Position numbers and translations under genes: made by a program. From Caldicellulosiruptor bescii DSM 6725 (lineage in GTDB: Bacteria > Bacillota > Thermoanaerobacteria > Caldicellulosiruptorales > Caldicellulosiruptoraceae), in the NCBI RefSeq assembly GCF_000022325.1, contig NC_012034.1, positions 1,983,501-2,047,500 on the forward strand: a DNA stretch of 64,000 nucleotides. Direction: 5' to 3'. The notes beneath the pieces were generated by a model. The model had not been told where the DNA came from, ran no database searches, and saw only the letters and a list, made by a program, of their open reading frames with translations. Positions 36,780-45,934 of this stretch are shown here, one piece after another. Positions within the stretch are counted from its first letter, which is position 1; each line of letters begins with the position of its first letter.

Positions 36780-36802
36780 CTACCTCTAAAATTGCAACTT
36801 AC

Positions 36803-37819
36803 TTATTCATTTGCAGCTTTTGCCTTTTCCAGCAAGCTCTGCGGAGCATACTGGTGATTAAGCCAGCACCTTGACATATGACCATCCTCAACTTCGAAAA
36901 GTGGTGGTCTTACTTCCAAACACACTCTCATTGCATATTCACATCTTGGCGCAAACGGACATCCTTTTGGAGGCTTCAATAAATCTGGTGGCTGTCCTTC
37001 TATTGGCACAAGCCTTTTTTTAAGCCCTAAATGCATCTTGGGAACAGACCTCAAAAGCCCCCATGTATACGGATGCTTGGGGTTGTAAAATATATCATCA
37101 ACAGTTCCTTCCTCTACAATAATTCCACCATACATTACAATCACCTTTTGGCATATGTCTGCCACAACACCAAGGTCATGAGTAATAAGTATAATTGACA
37201 TCTTAAGCTGCTGTTGAAGTTTTTTCAAAAGGTCCAATATCTGAGCCTGGATGGTAACGTCAAGTGCAGTTGTTGGCTCATCTGCAATTAAAAGCTTGGG
37301 GTTGCACGAAAGAGCCATCGCTATCATAACTCTCTGGCGCATACCACCCGAAAACTCGTGCGGGTACTGTGAAAGTCTTCGCTCAGGACTTGGAATACCA
37401 ACAAGCTTTAACATCTCAACCGCTCTTTTTTTAGCCTGAGCTGTTGAAACTTTGTTGTGTATCTTTATCGCTTCTATTAACTGATTTCCGATTGTAAAAA
37501 CAGGATTTAAAGATGTCATAGGGTCCTGAAATATCATACTGATTTTGTTTCCTCTTATGTCTCTCATTTCTTTTTCAGAAAGTTTAAGTAAGTCCTTACC
37601 TTCAAATATTATCTGACCGTCAACTATTTTTCCAGGCGGTGCAATAAGTCTCATGATGGACATTGAGGTAACACTTTTACCGCTTCCAGATTCACCTACA
37701 ATACCTACAGTCTGTCCCTCATATACATCAAACGAAACATCGTTTACTGCCTTAACCTCTCCAACATGAGTAAAAAATGACGTTTTCAAATTCTTTACTT
37801 CTAACAATTTTTCAGCCAA
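36803..37819 (-). CDS. oppD: Oligopeptide importer ATPase
   Basis: A 338-residue ATPase pairing with OppF. Walker A is GESGSGKS, the signature is FSGGMRQRVMIAMAL, and Walker B is LLIADEPTTALD. The C-terminal extension has CPFAPRCEYAMRVC and a late RCWLNH cysteine. N-terminal VKNLKTSFFTHVGEVKAVNDV is OppD-like. Confidence 0.94.
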   Translation of the reverse strand: MAEKLLEVKNLKTSFFTHVGEVKAVNDVSFDVYEGQTVGIVGESGSGKSVTSMSIMRLIAPPGKIVDGQIIFEGKDLLKLSEKEMRDIRGNKISMIFQDPMTSLNPVFTIGNQLIEAIKIHNKVSTAQAKKRAVEMLKLVGIPSPERRLSQYPHEFSGGMRQRVMIAMALSCNPKLLIADEPTTALDVTIQAQILDLLKKLQQQLKMSIILITHDLGVVADICQKVIVMYGGIIVEEGTVDDIFYNPKHPYTWGLLRSVPKMHLGLKKRLVPIEGQPPDLLKPPKGCPFAPRCEYAMRVCLEVRPPLFEVEDGHMSRCWLNHQYAPQSLLEKAKAANE

Positions 37820-37861
37820 CTCTTTTCACCTCAAATTCTGGAAAATTATGTTTGAAAAAAG

Positions 37862-38839
37862 TTACTTTCTCATTCTTGGATCAAGTGCATCTCTGAGCCC
37901 ATCCCCAAACAAGTTGAATGCAAGTATTATCAAACACAACAAAAGCGATGGGAAAAATAGCCTATAAGGGTATGATATAAAACCGTTAACACCATCTGAT
38001 GCCAAAGAACCAAGTGATGGAACAGGTGCATCAACACCAAGACCAATGAAGCTCAAAAAAGACTCAGTAAAAATGGCACTTGGAATCTGCAGCGTAGCAG
38101 TGACTATAATTGACCCCATGCTGTTTGGAATCAGGTGCCTGAGCAAAATCCTCCAACCACTTGCACCAATTGTTTTTGCGGCTGTAACATATTCTTGCTG
38201 TTTTAAGCTTAATATCTCTCCACGCACAATCCTCGCCATCGAAATCCAGTAAGTAAGTCCCAATGCAATGTATATACAAACAAGTGGTGCACCCACTGTC
38301 TGAAGTCCGCTCAAAAATGAATACTTATCAAAAAGAGCTTCCAAAGCAGGCTTTAACGATACTGAAAGAAGAATTACGTAAATCATCAAAGGTATACTGT
38401 ACAGGATATCAACTATTCTCATCATTATATTGTCAACTCTGCCACCTATATACCCCGAGATGCCCCCATATAAAACACCAATCACAATATTTATAATTGT
38501 TGCAACAATTCCTATGGAAAGAGAGATTCTCATACCATACAAGCATCTTACAAACAAATCTCTACCAAGCTCATCAGTTCCAAATAAATGAGTAAGTGAC
38601 GGTGGCAGTGCTTCATGCCCTCTAATCTGCTGATCATATTTGTATGGCATAACTATTGGACCAATTATGGCAAGCAAAATAAAAAACACTATTGTCCACA
38701 TTGATGCCATTGCTACTTTATTAGCCTTAAGTCTTCTCCATGCATCCTGCCAGTAGCTCATGCTTGGCCTGACAATTGTCTCTTGCTGCCTCTCTTCTTT
38801 CGGAACTGGTACAAAAAGTTCTTTTGATACGCTCTCCAT
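37862..38839 (-). CDS. oppC: Oligopeptide importer permease
   Basis: About 325 residues, six membrane helices, with the OppC N-terminal region (SYWQDAWRRLKANKVAM) and the coupling motif EYVTAAKTIGASGWRILLRHLIPN. The HLFGTDELGRDLFVR segment is conserved in OppC and DppC. The ATG at 38839 is preferred; an in-frame TTG at 38872 would overlap oppB. Confidence 0.93.
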   Translation of the reverse strand: MESVSKELFVPVPKEERQQETIVRPSMSYWQDAWRRLKANKVAMASMWTIVFFILLAIIGPIVMPYKYDQQIRGHEALPPSLTHLFGTDELGRDLFVRCLYGMRISLSIGIVATIINIVIGVLYGGISGYIGGRVDNIMMRIVDILYSIPLMIYVILLSVSLKPALEALFDKYSFLSGLQTVGAPLVCIYIALGLTYWISMARIVRGEILSLKQQEYVTAAKTIGASGWRILLRHLIPNSMGSIIVTATLQIPSAIFTESFLSFIGLGVDAPVPSLGSLASDGVNGFISYPYRLFFPSLLLCLIILAFNLFGDGLRDALDPRMRK

Positions 38840-38861
38840 TATCTTCTTTTCCCCCTTAAAA

Positions 38862-39788
38862 TCAGTCCTCAAGTTTTATACGCGGGTCTATAAATACATA
38901 GATAATGTCAACAATTAGGTTCATAAATATCAAAAATGCTGCATAAAATATTGTGGTTCCCATCACAAGCGAATAGTCCCTGTTAGATATACTATCAACA
39001 TAGAACCTCCCCATTCCTGGGATTGAGAAAATCTTTTCAACAACAAAACTACCAGTAAGTATACCTGCAATTAAAGGACCCAAATACGTAACAACAGGTA
39101 TCAAAGAATTTTTCAGCGCATGTTTGTATATGACTATGAAATCTGAAAGTCCTTTTGCGCGTGCAGTTCTAATATAGTCCTGTGATAAACTTTCAAGCAT
39201 ACTGCTTCGAATAAGCCTTGCAATAAAAGATATTGGATATGCTGCCAGTGTAACAACAGGAAGAACATAGCTTTTAGGTTCATCTAATCCCATTATAGGT
39301 ACAAGTTGAAGCTTTACACCAAAGATATACATTAAAATTACAGCAAGTACAAATCCAGGTATCGTAATGAAAATGGTTGCTATAATCATAGACAAATTAT
39401 CCTGCCATTTACCTTGATGTACGGCAGACCAGATACCAAGCGGTATCCCTATCAGCAAACTCAAAATTATAGCCAAAATACCCACCTTAGCAGAAATGGG
39501 AAACGTTTCTGCAATAATCTCATTAACTGTTCTACCTTGATTTCTCATTGAAATTCCCAAATCACCGTGTAAAAGGCTATTTAAATATTTGAAATATTGC
39601 ACTCCAAGCGGTTTGTTAAGTCCATATTTCTCGTTCAGGTTTTGCAAAATCTGCTCAGGCAAAGTCTTTTCACCCGTGAATGGACCACCTGGTATCATTC
39701 TCATAAGAAAAAATGTAACAGTAACTATGACGAATAATGATACAATAGACCACACTATCCTTTTGAGTATGTATCTTGCCACGTACAA
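38862..39788 (-). CDS. oppB: Oligopeptide importer permease
   Basis: A 308-residue protein with six membrane helices and the OppB signature: a RYILKRIVWSIVSLFVIVTV start, FFLMRMIPGGPF, and the coupling region DYIRTARAKGLSDFIVIYKHALKN. First gene of the operon, about 100 bases downstream of the promoter. Confidence 0.94.
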   Translation of the reverse strand: MYVARYILKRIVWSIVSLFVIVTVTFFLMRMIPGGPFTGEKTLPEQILQNLNEKYGLNKPLGVQYFKYLNSLLHGDLGISMRNQGRTVNEIIAETFPISAKVGILAIILSLLIGIPLGIWSAVHQGKWQDNLSMIIATIFITIPGFVLAVILMYIFGVKLQLVPIMGLDEPKSYVLPVVTLAAYPISFIARLIRSSMLESLSQDYIRTARAKGLSDFIVIYKHALKNSLIPVVTYLGPLIAGILTGSFVVEKIFSIPGMGRFYVDSISNRDYSLVMGTTIFYAAFLIFMNLIVDIIYVFIDPRIKLED

Positions 39789-40192
39789 TCTCTCCTTCAG
39801 TAATTAATTTATTAAACAATTAATGAACATTTATGCAATTGTTTGAATATTTATAAAATTATTAATTTCAAAATTCTCGTTGATAATTATAGCACTATGT
39901 GCTTGCATAATCAATACATTTATGTGCGTTTAATTTTCTGAAAATATCAATTTTTTGTCAATCGTTTGAATTGTATGCATGTATCTGTTTATACTTATTA
40001 AAGTTTTTCTCAAATTTTCGGCTGGTGCATTGCTCAAAATGAAGGATAATATCTTGAAGTTTTCATTTTAGTACATTTTGGTTCATTAATATTTATTCTA
40101 TTGAGCGGCATAAAAATTTTTGTGTGTTTTGAACTATCTTTTTGAGGGTAAAATTATGATAGAAAACAAATGGGCTTGGGAGGAAAAACTTT
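39789..40192. other. 404-base divergent intergenic region between opp and ldh
   Basis: Very AT-rich, with no open frame I would support. It contains the opp promoter listed separately. On the ldh side, only a GGGAGG Shine-Dalgarno ten bases before the ldh ATG and a weak TTTTGA/TAAAAT promoter candidate near 40125-40155 are visible. No riboswitch or long hairpin was found. Confidence 0.5.
39886..39914 (-). promoter_or_regulatory. Promoter of the opp operon
   Basis: Minus strand: TTGATT, a 17-base spacer and a perfect TATAAT. Transcription would start near 39879, leaving a leader of about 90 bases before oppB. Confidence 0.6.
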
Positions 40193-41137
40193 ATGAGAAA
40201 ACCGGGTAAAATTGTAATTATTGGAACTGGCTTTGTAGGCTCATCAACTGCTTTTGCTCTTGTAGATGCCGGGCTTGCAACAGAACTTGTTTTAATTGAT
40301 GTAAACCGTGCAAAAGCCGAAGGTGAAGCCATGGATTTAAATCACGGAATATCCTTTGTAAAACCCGTCAAGATATGGGCAGGTGATTATGAAGATTGCA
40401 AAGATGCTGATATAATAATAATCACTGCTGGTGCCAACCAAAAGCCTGGTGAAACAAGGCTTGATTTGACTTATAAAAATGCACAAATTACAAAGTCGAT
40501 AATTGAAAATATTATCAAATATACGCATGATGCAATACTTTTAATGGTAACAAACCCTGTTGATGTTCTCACGTATGTAATGTATAAAGTTTCAGGCCTG
40601 CCAAAAAATCAGGTTATAGGTTCTGGAACAGTCTTAGACTCATCACGATTTAGATACCTTTTGGCACAACACTGCCAGGTTGATGTGAGAAATGTTCATG
40701 CATATATATTGGGCGAACATGGAGACAGTGAAATTGCTGCCTGGTCTCTTACAAATATAGGCGGCGTGAATTTTATGCAGGAGTGTCTATTATGCGGGAA
40801 AAATTGCTCACCTGAAGTAAAAGAGCAAATATTCAACAAAGTAAAAAATGCTGCATACGAAATAATTGAAAGAAAAGGAGCAACATATTACGCCATTGCA
40901 TTGGCTGTTAGAAGAATTGTTGAAGCTATAATCAGAGATGAAAATTCTATACTGCCTGTATCATCAATAGTTGATGACGTATATGGTGTAAAAGACGTTG
41001 CAATTTCCCTTCCTGCAATTATCAACAAAAGCGGAGTTGTAAAAGTATTTGATATACCACTGACAGATGAGGAAAAAGAAAAGCTTAAAAACTCTGCTCA
41101 GGTAATAAAAAGTGTGATAGAGTCTTTAAAACTATAA
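40193..41137 (+). CDS. ldh: L-lactate dehydrogenase
   Basis: A 314-residue NAD-dependent enzyme reducing pyruvate to L-lactate, the fermentation end step. Visible are the nucleotide-binding loop [26 protein letters not shown] (substrate-loop Gln and Arg, marking LDH rather than malate dehydrogenase), [18 protein letters not shown] and the catalytic His in LGEHGDSE. Monocistronic, with a terminator behind it. Confidence 0.96.
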   Translation: MRKPGKIVIIGTGFVGSSTAFALVDAGLATELVLIDVNRAKAEGEAMDLNHGISFVKPVKIWAGDYEDCKDADIIIITAGANQKPGETRLDLTYKNAQITKSIIENIIKYTHDAILLMVTNPVDVLTYVMYKVSGLPKNQVIGSGTVLDSSRFRYLLAQHCQVDVRNVHAYILGEHGDSEIAAWSLTNIGGVNFMQECLLCGKNCSPEVKEQIFNKVKNAAYEIIERKGATYYAIALAVRRIVEAIIRDENSILPVSSIVDDVYGVKDVAISLPAIINKSGVVKVFDIPLTDEEKEKLKNSAQVIKSVIESLKL

Positions 41138-41227
41138 TAGGAGGCTGTCTAAAAACAAAATTTTAAAATTCTTATTTCGCAATATATAGGTAAACTAAAT
41201 AAATCAAAAACTATATATTTTAAGAAA

Positions 41228-41263
41228 GGGGCTATCCAATTATCTTTTTGGACAGCCCCTTTT
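41228..41263 (+). terminator. Rho-independent terminator after ldh
   Basis: GGGGCTATCCAA pairs with TTGGACAGCCCC (one mismatch), followed by TTTT. The 85 bases before it also contain a weaker AATATATAG/CTATATATT inverted repeat. Confidence 0.85.
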
Positions 41264-41291
41264 GCTTTATTTTCTTTGCTACTTTGAGCTG

Positions 41292-41320
41292 TTGCAATTT
41301 TGTTTTTGTCGTGATAAAAT
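41292..41320 (+). promoter_or_regulatory. Promoter of rpsT
   Basis: TTGCAA, a 17-base spacer and TAAAAT, with the predicted transcript start about 30 bases before the rpsT start codon. Confidence 0.55.
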
Positions 41321-41358
41321 AGCAATTAGTCTTAAATTTTGAGTGGAGGTGAAAAGTT

Positions 41359-41658
41359 TTGGCAAACACAAAGTCTGCTAAAAAGAAGATAAAGGTTATA
41401 AGACGTAGAACTATTGAAAATAAGATTCAAAAATTTAAAATGAAAAAGGCTATAAAAGAGGTCAAAAAAGCACTGCTTAGCGGTGACATCGAAAAGGCAA
41501 AAGAACTTTACTCAAAAGCTGCAAAGCTCATTGACCAAACAGCTGCAAAAGGCGTAATTCATAAGAACAATGCTTCAAGAAAGAAATCAAGACTTATGAA
41601 ACTAATCAACAAGTACGCTGCTCTGTCTTCACCACAGCCAGAATCAAAAGCTCAATAA
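41359..41658 (+). CDS. rpsT: 30S ribosomal protein S20
   Basis: A 99-residue basic helical protein: ANTKSAKKKIKVIRRRTIEN, then KGVIHKNNASRKKSRLMKLI, the conserved S20 core binding 16S rRNA. The start codon is TTG, preceded by GGAGGTGA; TTG or other weak starts are common for autoregulated rpsT. It has about ten more C-terminal residues than usual. It lies convergent to holA-comEC, a neighbourhood typical of Firmicutes. Confidence 0.96.
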   Translation: MANTKSAKKKIKVIRRRTIENKIQKFKMKKAIKEVKKALLSGDIEKAKELYSKAAKLIDQTAAKGVIHKNNASRKKSRLMKLINKYAALSSPQPESKAQ

Positions 41659-41665
41659 CAAAAAA

Positions 41666-41703
41666 GGGCTGTCCAGTCTCTTTTCAATGGATAGCCTTTT
41701 TAT
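41666..41703 (+). terminator. Rho-independent terminator after rpsT
   Basis: GGCTGTCCA pairs with TGGATAGCC (one G-U pair), followed by a run of Ts. The stem is a variant of the ldh terminator stem. Confidence 0.85.
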
Positions 41704-41706
41704 ATT

Positions 41707-42714
41707 TTATTTTACAATTTGATACAAAAGCACTTCAAGCGCTGTCTCATCATCAATTTGCCCTCTTTTTATCATGTACTCGTATTCTATGGTCTTTTGA
41801 ATTATAGTTTTTATTTTATCAAGGGTAAAGGTTTCTGCTTGTTTTTTGTACTTGTCAACAAAGAACTCTAAAATACCAAGCTGCTTTGCAATCTGTTTTT
41901 TGTTTGTCTCCTGCATCTCTTTTAACATTCCAAGTATCTTAAAATGTCGTAAAATCAAAGCCAAAATCTTGCTGACACTTGTCCTGAGCTGATACAGCTC
42001 TCTCAGGTACTTATACCCACTTTCTAAATCCTTTGTCGCAAAAGCATCAAGCATCTGGAATATATGGTCTTGTGGGTTGTCTGTCAAGGTCTTTAATATA
42101 TCATCATGAGTAACCTTGCTTCTTTTGCCAAGATATGAAATGAGAACTTGTAAATAGTTATAAATTAGCATCATATCTTTGTTGTAATGAAGAATAATCT
42201 CCTGGGCCATATTATCAGAGATTGTTTTTCCTTCTTTAGACATTACATTTTGAACCCACTTTACTAAATCTGGCATAGAAGGTTGCACAAACTCTGCAGA
42301 AAATGCTATTTGTTTGAGGGCTGAAAATAGCTTGTTTTCTTTTGCTTCGTATTCTTTAAAGATTATATAAGTACTGTCACTTTTAAAATTCTTGAGATTA
42401 TCTATGATAGCAGAAAGATTTAAGCTGGAGTTTGTAGATGTATACTTGAAAAAGTTTTTAAAGATTAGCACTCTTGGCTCTAAATCAAAAGATATTGAAA
42501 ACATTTCGTTTATTATATCGTTATAATTTGCAGTTTCGCCGTCAAATCTTACTATGTTGTTTAAATTTCCACCTACTATGGCATGGCTAAAACGCTTGGT
42601 ATATTCATCAATCAAAAATATCTCTTGTCCATAAAAAAGGTAAATCTTCTTAAAATCTTTTTTCAATAGTTGCGAATTTAATTCTTTTATAATCTCTTTT
42701 GTTTTCTCAGCCAT
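41707..42714 (-). CDS. holA: DNA polymerase III delta subunit
   Basis: A 335-residue clamp-loader subunit that opens the beta clamp. The N-terminus has IYLFYGQEIFLIDEYTKRF. The middle shows the RVLIFKNFF and STYIIFKEYE strands, and the C-terminal helical collar has MLDAFATKDLESGYKYL. It follows comEC by 10 bases, a common pairing. Length is normal. Confidence 0.93.
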   Translation of the reverse strand: MAEKTKEIIKELNSQLLKKDFKKIYLFYGQEIFLIDEYTKRFSHAIVGGNLNNIVRFDGETANYNDIINEMFSISFDLEPRVLIFKNFFKYTSTNSSLNLSAIIDNLKNFKSDSTYIIFKEYEAKENKLFSALKQIAFSAEFVQPSMPDLVKWVQNVMSKEGKTISDNMAQEIILHYNKDMMLIYNYLQVLISYLGKRSKVTHDDILKTLTDNPQDHIFQMLDAFATKDLESGYKYLRELYQLRTSVSKILALILRHFKILGMLKEMQETNKKQIAKQLGILEFFVDKYKKQAETFTLDKIKTIIQKTIEYEYMIKRGQIDDETALEVLLYQIVK

Positions 42715-42724
42715 TTTAAATATT

Positions 42725-44983
42725 TCACCTCACAATATACGGATTTACCATCATCTTATTTCTGTCAACTATAATGTCTATGGTTCCATTTAAATCTGTT
42801 CTATACACCTTAATGTTTCTGTCTTTGAGTCTTTGTAAGACCTCATTCGAAGGATGCCCAAAGATGTTGTCTTTCCCTACAGAAATTACTGCAAATGTTG
42901 GCTTTACATTTTCCAAAAACTCTTCAGATGTTGCTGTGCTGCTTCCATGGTGTCCCACCTTTAAGATCTTTGTCTGCAAGTTATATTTCTTTACGTATTC
43001 CTTTTCAGACTCATATGAGGCATCACCTGTAAATAGCATAGAAAAATTGCCAAGGGTCAGCTTCACAACAACAGAACTATTTTCATCTTCCTCTACTGGT
43101 GGGATAAAATAGGCTTTTAAATCCTTGTAGCGATAAACTTTCAAGCTATCTACTAACACAACCTTTTGCCCTTTGAACTTTTGAGCATTTTCAAAATATA
43201 CCTCTTTTGATGTTACAATTGTGTCCACTTTCATCTCATAAAGCAGATACTCAAAGTCCCCCATATGGTCGCTGTGCTTGTGTGTCAAGACTAAAACATC
43301 AAGTTTTGCTACTCCTCTTTTGAGTATATACGGAAGAACAATTCTTTTCAAGCTGCTAAAATCTTCATATTCAGGCCCTGTGTCAATCAGCATTGAAAAT
43401 CCCTTGTATGTAATAAAGCTACTGTCTCCCTGCCCTACGTCTATCACGTTTATGATGAGCCTGTTGTAATTTATAAGTGTCTGTAAGATAAATGCCACAA
43501 GCAGTCCACAAATACTCAAATATATCACATATTTTAGTTGCCTGTTTATAAATTTTCTAAAAATTAAAGATGCCACAACAAGATAGTAACAAAATATTAG
43601 CTTTTCATCCCATAAAATGACCTTTACATGCGAAAATCCTACATAAGATAATCTTGAAAGGTACATTAGCACGTTCACACAGACTTCTAAAAACCATTTA
43701 AATGGTAATATATCTATATTGAAAACCAATAATAGACAATACAGCAGCCCAGCCGGTACAACAGCACCTGCAACTGGTACAGCAACTATGTTTGTCAAGA
43801 ATGAAATAACTGAGATCTCAGAAAAATAATAAGCTATCAACGGCAATATTAAAATCTGAGCAGAAATTGAAACTGCAATAAGTGAAGATATACCTCTTGG
43901 TATCTTTAACTTCGCAAAATATTCATATATCCCTTTACAAAACAGAATTATTGAAAGAACACTCAAAAAAGACAGCTGGAACCCAATGTCAAAAAGAAAA
44001 AGCGGATTTACAAGCAGCATCAAAACGCTTGATACAGATAGGCTATTGAGCGTATCAGGATTTCTGTAAATAATCCTTCCAGCATAGAAGATTATCGCCA
44101 TAATCGAAGCCCTAACAACTGATGCTGACATCCCTGTGACAATAGCAAAAATAACTATGACACCTATTATTAAAAAGTTTACTCCTTTACCATATATCTT
44201 TAATATTCTTCTGAACAAAATCTCAACAAAAGCGCAAAGCACCCCTACATTTCCACCAGAGACTGCAAGAAGGTGAGCAAGTCCGCTTCGCTGAAAGTCT
44301 TTGTACACATCATCTGGAATTGTAGATTTGTTGCCAAGAATCAAACCTTTTAAAAGCGAAGATATATCATTTTCAAAAGAGCTATCTATGAGGTTATTTA
44401 ACTGTGTAGAAAATCTATTGAGAAGATTGAGAACATTTTTTCCTTGATAGATAACCTCTATGTCTTTTGAGTAAAGTGTATAAATAGCACCTTTGCCTTT
44501 CAAATATTCTCTGTAATCAAAACCAAATTTACTTGTCTTTCCTTTTGGAATTTTAAGTTTTCCAGAAACTTTTACAGTATCTCCATAAAAAATACTTTTT
44601 TTAGACTCTGTTGTGACTCTAATAACAACAGCCTTTGAATTTAGTTTTGTTTTAAGGTAAAAGGAAGTCTTTTTATCGCTTATCTCGGGAAATGAGCAGA
44701 TATTGCCAACAATATAAACATGTTTCCCATCCAGATTTTTTTGAGGCTCAAGAATATTGAAAATGTAATAAGTCCTGAAAAGCTGCAGCGTGAGAAAAAG
44801 AAAACATAAAATAAACATAAACTTTTCCTTTTTAAAGTACTGAGGAAGAAAATAGTAGGTAGCACACAGCGCTCCTAAAATTAGCAAAAGGCAAAATACA
44901 AGTACCTCAATTTTTTTTATATTTCTGCCCAGAACAATTCCTATCATCATAAAACTGGCAACAAATAACGCCTTTCTTGTCAT
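42725..44983 (-). CDS. comEC: ComEC/Rec2 DNA uptake channel
   Basis: A 752-residue polytopic protein. The N-terminal domain (about 1-190) precedes the competence membrane domain (HLLAVSGGNVGVLCAFVEI through about residue 480). The C-terminal metallo-beta-lactamase domain has DVGQGDSSFI, LTHKHSDHMGDFEYLL and KVGHHGSSTATS. ComEC carries single-stranded DNA into the cytoplasm in transformation. With the pilus operon and comFB in the same window this supports natural competence potential. No comEA gene is visible here. Confidence 0.93.
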   Translation of the reverse strand: MTRKALFVASFMMIGIVLGRNIKKIEVLVFCLLLILGALCATYYFLPQYFKKEKFMFILCFLFLTLQLFRTYYIFNILEPQKNLDGKHVYIVGNICSFPEISDKKTSFYLKTKLNSKAVVIRVTTESKKSIFYGDTVKVSGKLKIPKGKTSKFGFDYREYLKGKGAIYTLYSKDIEVIYQGKNVLNLLNRFSTQLNNLIDSSFENDISSLLKGLILGNKSTIPDDVYKDFQRSGLAHLLAVSGGNVGVLCAFVEILFRRILKIYGKGVNFLIIGVIVIFAIVTGMSASVVRASIMAIIFYAGRIIYRNPDTLNSLSVSSVLMLLVNPLFLFDIGFQLSFLSVLSIILFCKGIYEYFAKLKIPRGISSLIAVSISAQILILPLIAYYFSEISVISFLTNIVAVPVAGAVVPAGLLYCLLLVFNIDILPFKWFLEVCVNVLMYLSRLSYVGFSHVKVILWDEKLIFCYYLVVASLIFRKFINRQLKYVIYLSICGLLVAFILQTLINYNRLIINVIDVGQGDSSFITYKGFSMLIDTGPEYEDFSSLKRIVLPYILKRGVAKLDVLVLTHKHSDHMGDFEYLLYEMKVDTIVTSKEVYFENAQKFKGQKVVLVDSLKVYRYKDLKAYFIPPVEEDENSSVVVKLTLGNFSMLFTGDASYESEKEYVKKYNLQTKILKVGHHGSSTATSEEFLENVKPTFAVISVGKDNIFGHPSNEVLQRLKDRNIKVYRTDLNGTIDIIVDRNKMMVNPYIVR

Positions 44984-45819
44984 GGTTTGAGTACCCTGCT
45001 TTCTAACATGTAGAAAATTTCATCATCTATCTTTAAATTTCCCTTCCCAACTCCTATACAAATCTCTGGTTTGTTTTCCCCGTGAAAGTCGCTTCCACCA
45101 CTGATAGCAAGGTCAAGTTTTTTGGCAATTTCCAAAAGCATATTTGTTTCTTTTTGGCTGTGATCTGAGTGGAAAACCTCAAGCCCGTCAAGCCCATATT
45201 CTTTTAGCTCCAAAAATACATTTTCACTTCCCTCATCCAGATATAAATACTTGTGAGGATGTGCCAGTATAGCAAGTCCGCCTGCTTTTTTTATTGCCTC
45301 AATAGCCTCCTGAGGTTTTAACTTATCCTTTTTCACATAAGCAGGTTTGCCAAAACCTAAAAGCTTTTCAAACACCTCTTTTGTGGTGGAAAAGTATCCT
45401 TTCTTGACAAGTACCTGGGCAATATGAGGTCTTCCTATCATCTCACCCGAAGATAACTTTTCTACTTCATCCATCGAAATGTCATATCCCATTTTCCTGA
45501 GCTTTTCAATTATCTTAGGGTTTCTTTCTTTCCTGAACCTTTCAAGCATCTTTAGCTTTTGCTGCAAGAATTCATTGTTAATATCTACAAAAAGCCCTAA
45601 AATGTGCATTTCTATCTCAAAATCAGCGCTTATTTCAACACCGCTCACCACTTTAATCCCAAGCCTGTTTCCCTCATCGATGGCATGTATTACACCATCT
45701 GTTGTATCATGGTCGGTTATTGCAATAGCAAAAAGCCCTTTTTCTTTAGCAAGCTTTACAACCTCTTGAGGAGTAAGCGTTCCATCCGAAAATGTTGTGT
45801 GAACATGAAGGTCAACCAT
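44980..45819 (-). CDS. PHP-domain phosphoesterase (YciV/RNase AM-like)
   Basis: About 279 residues. Metal-binding motifs of the PHP family are DLHVHTTFSDG, AITDHDTTDG, AILAHPHKYL and SGGSDFHGENKP. The size and motif set match the YciV group (nucleoside 3',5'-bisphosphate phosphatase or 5'-3' exoribonuclease). Its stop overlaps the comEC start by 4 bases. The ATG at 45819 is preferred; a GTG at 45831 is possible. Confidence 0.87.
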   Translation of the reverse strand: MVDLHVHTTFSDGTLTPQEVVKLAKEKGLFAIAITDHDTTDGVIHAIDEGNRLGIKVVSGVEISADFEIEMHILGLFVDINNEFLQQKLKMLERFRKERNPKIIEKLRKMGYDISMDEVEKLSSGEMIGRPHIAQVLVKKGYFSTTKEVFEKLLGFGKPAYVKKDKLKPQEAIEAIKKAGGLAILAHPHKYLYLDEGSENVFLELKEYGLDGLEVFHSDHSQKETNMLLEIAKKLDLAISGGSDFHGENKPEICIGVGKGNLKIDDEIFYMLESRVLKP

Positions 45820-45875
45820 TCTGAGCAGCACTTCCTTTCTCTATTTATTATATCTTAATCTAAATAAATTAACAA

Positions 45876-45913
45876 AACAAAAAGGTGGCCTTTTAGCTCT
45901 TTTAAGACCACCT
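45876..45913 (-). terminator. Rho-independent terminator of the FAD-dehydrogenase gene
   Basis: Minus strand: AGGTGGTCTT and AAGGCCACCT form a stem around an A-rich loop, followed by TTTTTGTTTTG. It separates the FAD-protein transcript from the PHP-comEC-holA group. Confidence 0.75.
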
Positions 45914-45934
45914 CAAAAACTTAAACAAATGAAC

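Noticed and set aside
39789-40192. Possible riboswitch or CRISPR remnant in the largest intergenic gap
   Set aside because: No conserved aptamer core, no regular repeats and no spacer pattern; only promoter-like sequence is visible. No CRISPR array was found anywhere in the window.
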